Shown here piece by piece: positions 5,725 to 6,703 of a DNA stretch of 6,703 nucleotides (positions are counted from its first letter, which is position 1; the number at the start of each line of letters is the position of its first letter). A program made the position numbers and the translations under genes. This DNA is from Desulfobacteraceae bacterium (GTDB lineage Bacteria > Desulfobacterota > Syntrophobacteria > BM002). Under the pieces are notes generated by a model. It had not been told where the DNA came from and did not search any database. It saw only the letters and a list, made by a program, of their open reading frames with translations. Location: assembly GCA_002899795.1 (NCBI GenBank), contig PPDG01000262.1, positions 1-6,703 on the forward strand, written 5' to 3'.

Positions 5725-6370
5725 CTTGCCTGCGCCTGACCAGCTCCTCAGCATTTTGGAGCATTTGTTGAAATTCTCCCTGCTCTAGTCCCGCCCCTAA
5801 AGCAATCTTTTCGACCATCTCCCCCGGCAACAGGTCTCCTGGCGCATGGGCATCCGAGTTGAGTATCAGGCTAGCCCCTGCTGCCCGGGCCACTCTCGCC
5901 ACATGCCCGTTGGTGAAAGAGTGGCCTTTACGGCCTGAGATTTCCAGAAGAATGCCACGCCGTGCCGCCAGGGCTGCCTCCTCTGGCGTAAGCAGACCCG
6001 GATGGGCAAGAATGTCAATGTCAGCCTCTAGCCCAGCCTGATTTGTACCGGGCAGTACTGGTTCCATTATGGTCTCCCCATGGAGAACCACCAACCGCGC
6101 CCCCAACTTCCTGGCCTCCACCGCCAAAGGTGCAATGGTGGGAGGCGGCACGTGGGTAAGCTCAATTCCGGGCACTGCCTGAATGCGATTGTACTGATTG
6201 ATTTCTGCCGCAGCTCGTACCACCCGAGGAATAATGAAATCTAAATTACTGCGGTCAGCGTGATCGGTGATACCGATGAAATGGTACCCCATTTCCTCGG
6301 CGCGTCGCACCAACTCGCTCACCACAAGTTCACCATCGCTGAATAAGGAATGAGTATGCAGGTCAATCAA
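5711..6370 (-). CDS. PHP-domain metal-dependent phosphoesterase (histidinol phosphatase-like)
   Basis: With a TTG start at 6370 the protein has 219 residues and is almost entirely a PHP domain. The metal-ligand motifs are all present: HTH (H5, H7) with SDG (D12), ITDH (D36, H37), GIE (E70), LHGE (H97), AHPG (H123) and NSDAH (D173, H175). PHP proteins normally bind two or three metal ions and hydrolyse phosphoesters; relatives include HisK-type histidinol phosphatases and nucleotide or oligonucleotide phosphatases. No his genes are nearby, so histidine synthesis is not supported and the substrate remains open. The TTG is preferred because AAAGGAG lies exactly 7 nt upstream and the PHP motif begins at residue 3. 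A longer reading from a TTG at 6442 would add 24 residues unlike the family. The 3' end overlaps the transglutaminase-like gene by 14 nt. Confidence 0.88.
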   Translation of the reverse strand: MIDLHTHSLFSDGELVVSELVRRAEEMGYHFIGITDHADRSNLDFIIPRVVRAAAEINQYNRIQAVPGIELTHVPPPTIAPLAVEARKLGARLVVLHGETIMEPVLPGTNQAGLEADIDILAHPGLLTPEEAALAARRGILLEISGRKGHSFTNGHVARVARAAGASLILNSDAHAPGDLLPGEMVEKIALGAGLEQGEFQQMLQNAEELVRRRQDEHH

Positions 6371-6377
6371 AACATTA

Positions 6378-6384
6378 CTCCTTT
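6378..6384 (-). promoter_or_regulatory. ribosome binding site that fixes the PHP gene's TTG start
   Basis: On the minus strand AAAGGAG is followed by 7 nt and then TTG at 6370, whose next codons encode IDLHTH, the usual PHP N-terminus. A nearby ATG at 6375 is out of frame. This is the best ribosome binding site in the window and supports a non-ATG start. Confidence 0.75.
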
Positions 6385-6548
6385 CTTTGGTGGAAAAAGT
6401 ACCGGCAGAACATGCACAATCTGTTCCGACCGGTTTAATCAAAAGAGCCTGAAGGTAAGGGAGCGGCTCAAGGCACAGGGCCTGTGTTAGCTAGCAGCAG
6501 ACAGACATTTGCACTAGGCAGTCAGCACTATACACCAAAAAGAAGAAG

Positions 6549-6576
6549 CCAGAAGTCAGAATCCAGAATTCAGGAG
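6549..6576. repeat. short 7-nt tandem repeat (CCAGAAG/TCAGAAT type)
   Basis: Four consecutive 7-nt units, CCAGAAG, TCAGAAT, CCAGAAT and TCAGGAG, run without a gap. This is the same period as the 3074-3208 array but a different unit sequence. Confidence 0.8.
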
Positions 6577-6639
6577 AAAAACAATCAGACTTGAGCTCCT
6601 ATCAAATACTGGCTACTAAATTCTTTCATTCGTATTACT

Positions 6640-6703
6640 TCACATCTTGTATTTGCCGAAGTCCTCCGGTGAGAGATTTACCAGAATATCAGTCCACTTT
6701 TTG
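6640..6703 (-). CDS. possible C-terminal end of an upstream gene, cut by the window edge
   Basis: On the minus strand one frame is open from the window edge to a TGA at 6640-6642, giving 20 codons that end in SPEDFGKYKM. The other two minus frames contain stops in this stretch. The residues look protein-like and the gene would run in the same direction as the rest of the window, but 20 codons are too few to identify a family or prove coding. If real, it ends 269 nt before the PHP start. Confidence 0.35.
   Translation of the reverse strand, partial: KKWTDILVNLSPEDFGKYKM

Larger units (their letters stand above)
6371..6639. other. spacer upstream of the PHP gene
   Basis: No gene is seen. It contains the PHP ribosome binding site, a perfect 13-nt palindrome CACAGGGCCTGTG (6474-6486), a segment GGCTCAAGGCACAGGGC (6465-6481) matching 3122-3138 at 15 of 17 bases, and a heptad repeat near its right end. 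The operon promoter is expected here, but I could not find a convincing -35/-10 pair on the minus strand. Confidence 0.55.

Noticed and set aside
6408..6426. GAACA and TGTTC half-sites upstream of the PHP gene, like a LexA/SOS box
   Set aside because: The half-sites are 9 nt apart. The Gram-positive box needs GAAC-N4-GTTC, so the spacing does not fit, and nothing downstream is an SOS gene.

Overview
The window reads as one leftward (minus-strand) gene block from a bacterial chromosome of roughly even base composition. No phage, plasmid, transposase, rRNA, tRNA or CRISPR array is visible. The gene content (PHP-type histidinol-phosphatase-like protein, membrane-anchored transglutaminase-fold protein, EcsA/CcmA-like ABC ATPase, very large ABC-2-type permease, TrmO) and the repeat-rich spacers recall Desulfobacterota or related free-living anaerobes. 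That placement is a low-confidence impression; nothing in the window fixes the taxonomy.

In transcription order (right to left): the last 20 codons of a possible upstream gene (6640-6703); a repeat-bearing spacer; a complete PHP-domain protein (5711-6370, TTG start with a strong ribosome binding site); a transglutaminase-like protein with one N-terminal membrane anchor (4231-5724), overlapping the PHP gene by 14 nt; a short spacer with a REP-like palindrome; an ABC ATPase (3367-4134); a 318-nt spacer almost filled with 7-nt-phased repeats and a second REP-like element; a 12-segment ABC exporter permease (1354-3048); a short spacer with two mutually exclusive GC-rich hairpins; trmO (764-1246); a spacer with 9-nt repeats and a palindrome; and a four-segment orphan membrane protein (184-588).

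The ATPase and permease very likely form one ABC-2-type exporter. The transglutaminase-like protein, placed just upstream and predicted to face outside the cytoplasm, may act with it, for example as a cell-envelope protease or processing enzyme, but the substrate is unknown. The PHP protein is translationally linked to the transglutaminase gene, with no obvious biochemical link. TrmO is a tRNA-modification housekeeping enzyme and probably an incidental neighbour.

The most unusual part is the non-coding DNA. Several spacers contain degenerate tandem repeats with a 7-nt period and changing unit sequence. One such repeat occurs as two inverted, nearly identical copies about 3 kb apart that differ by exactly one 7-nt unit. 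Other spacers carry a 9-nt-period repeat and three unrelated small palindromes.
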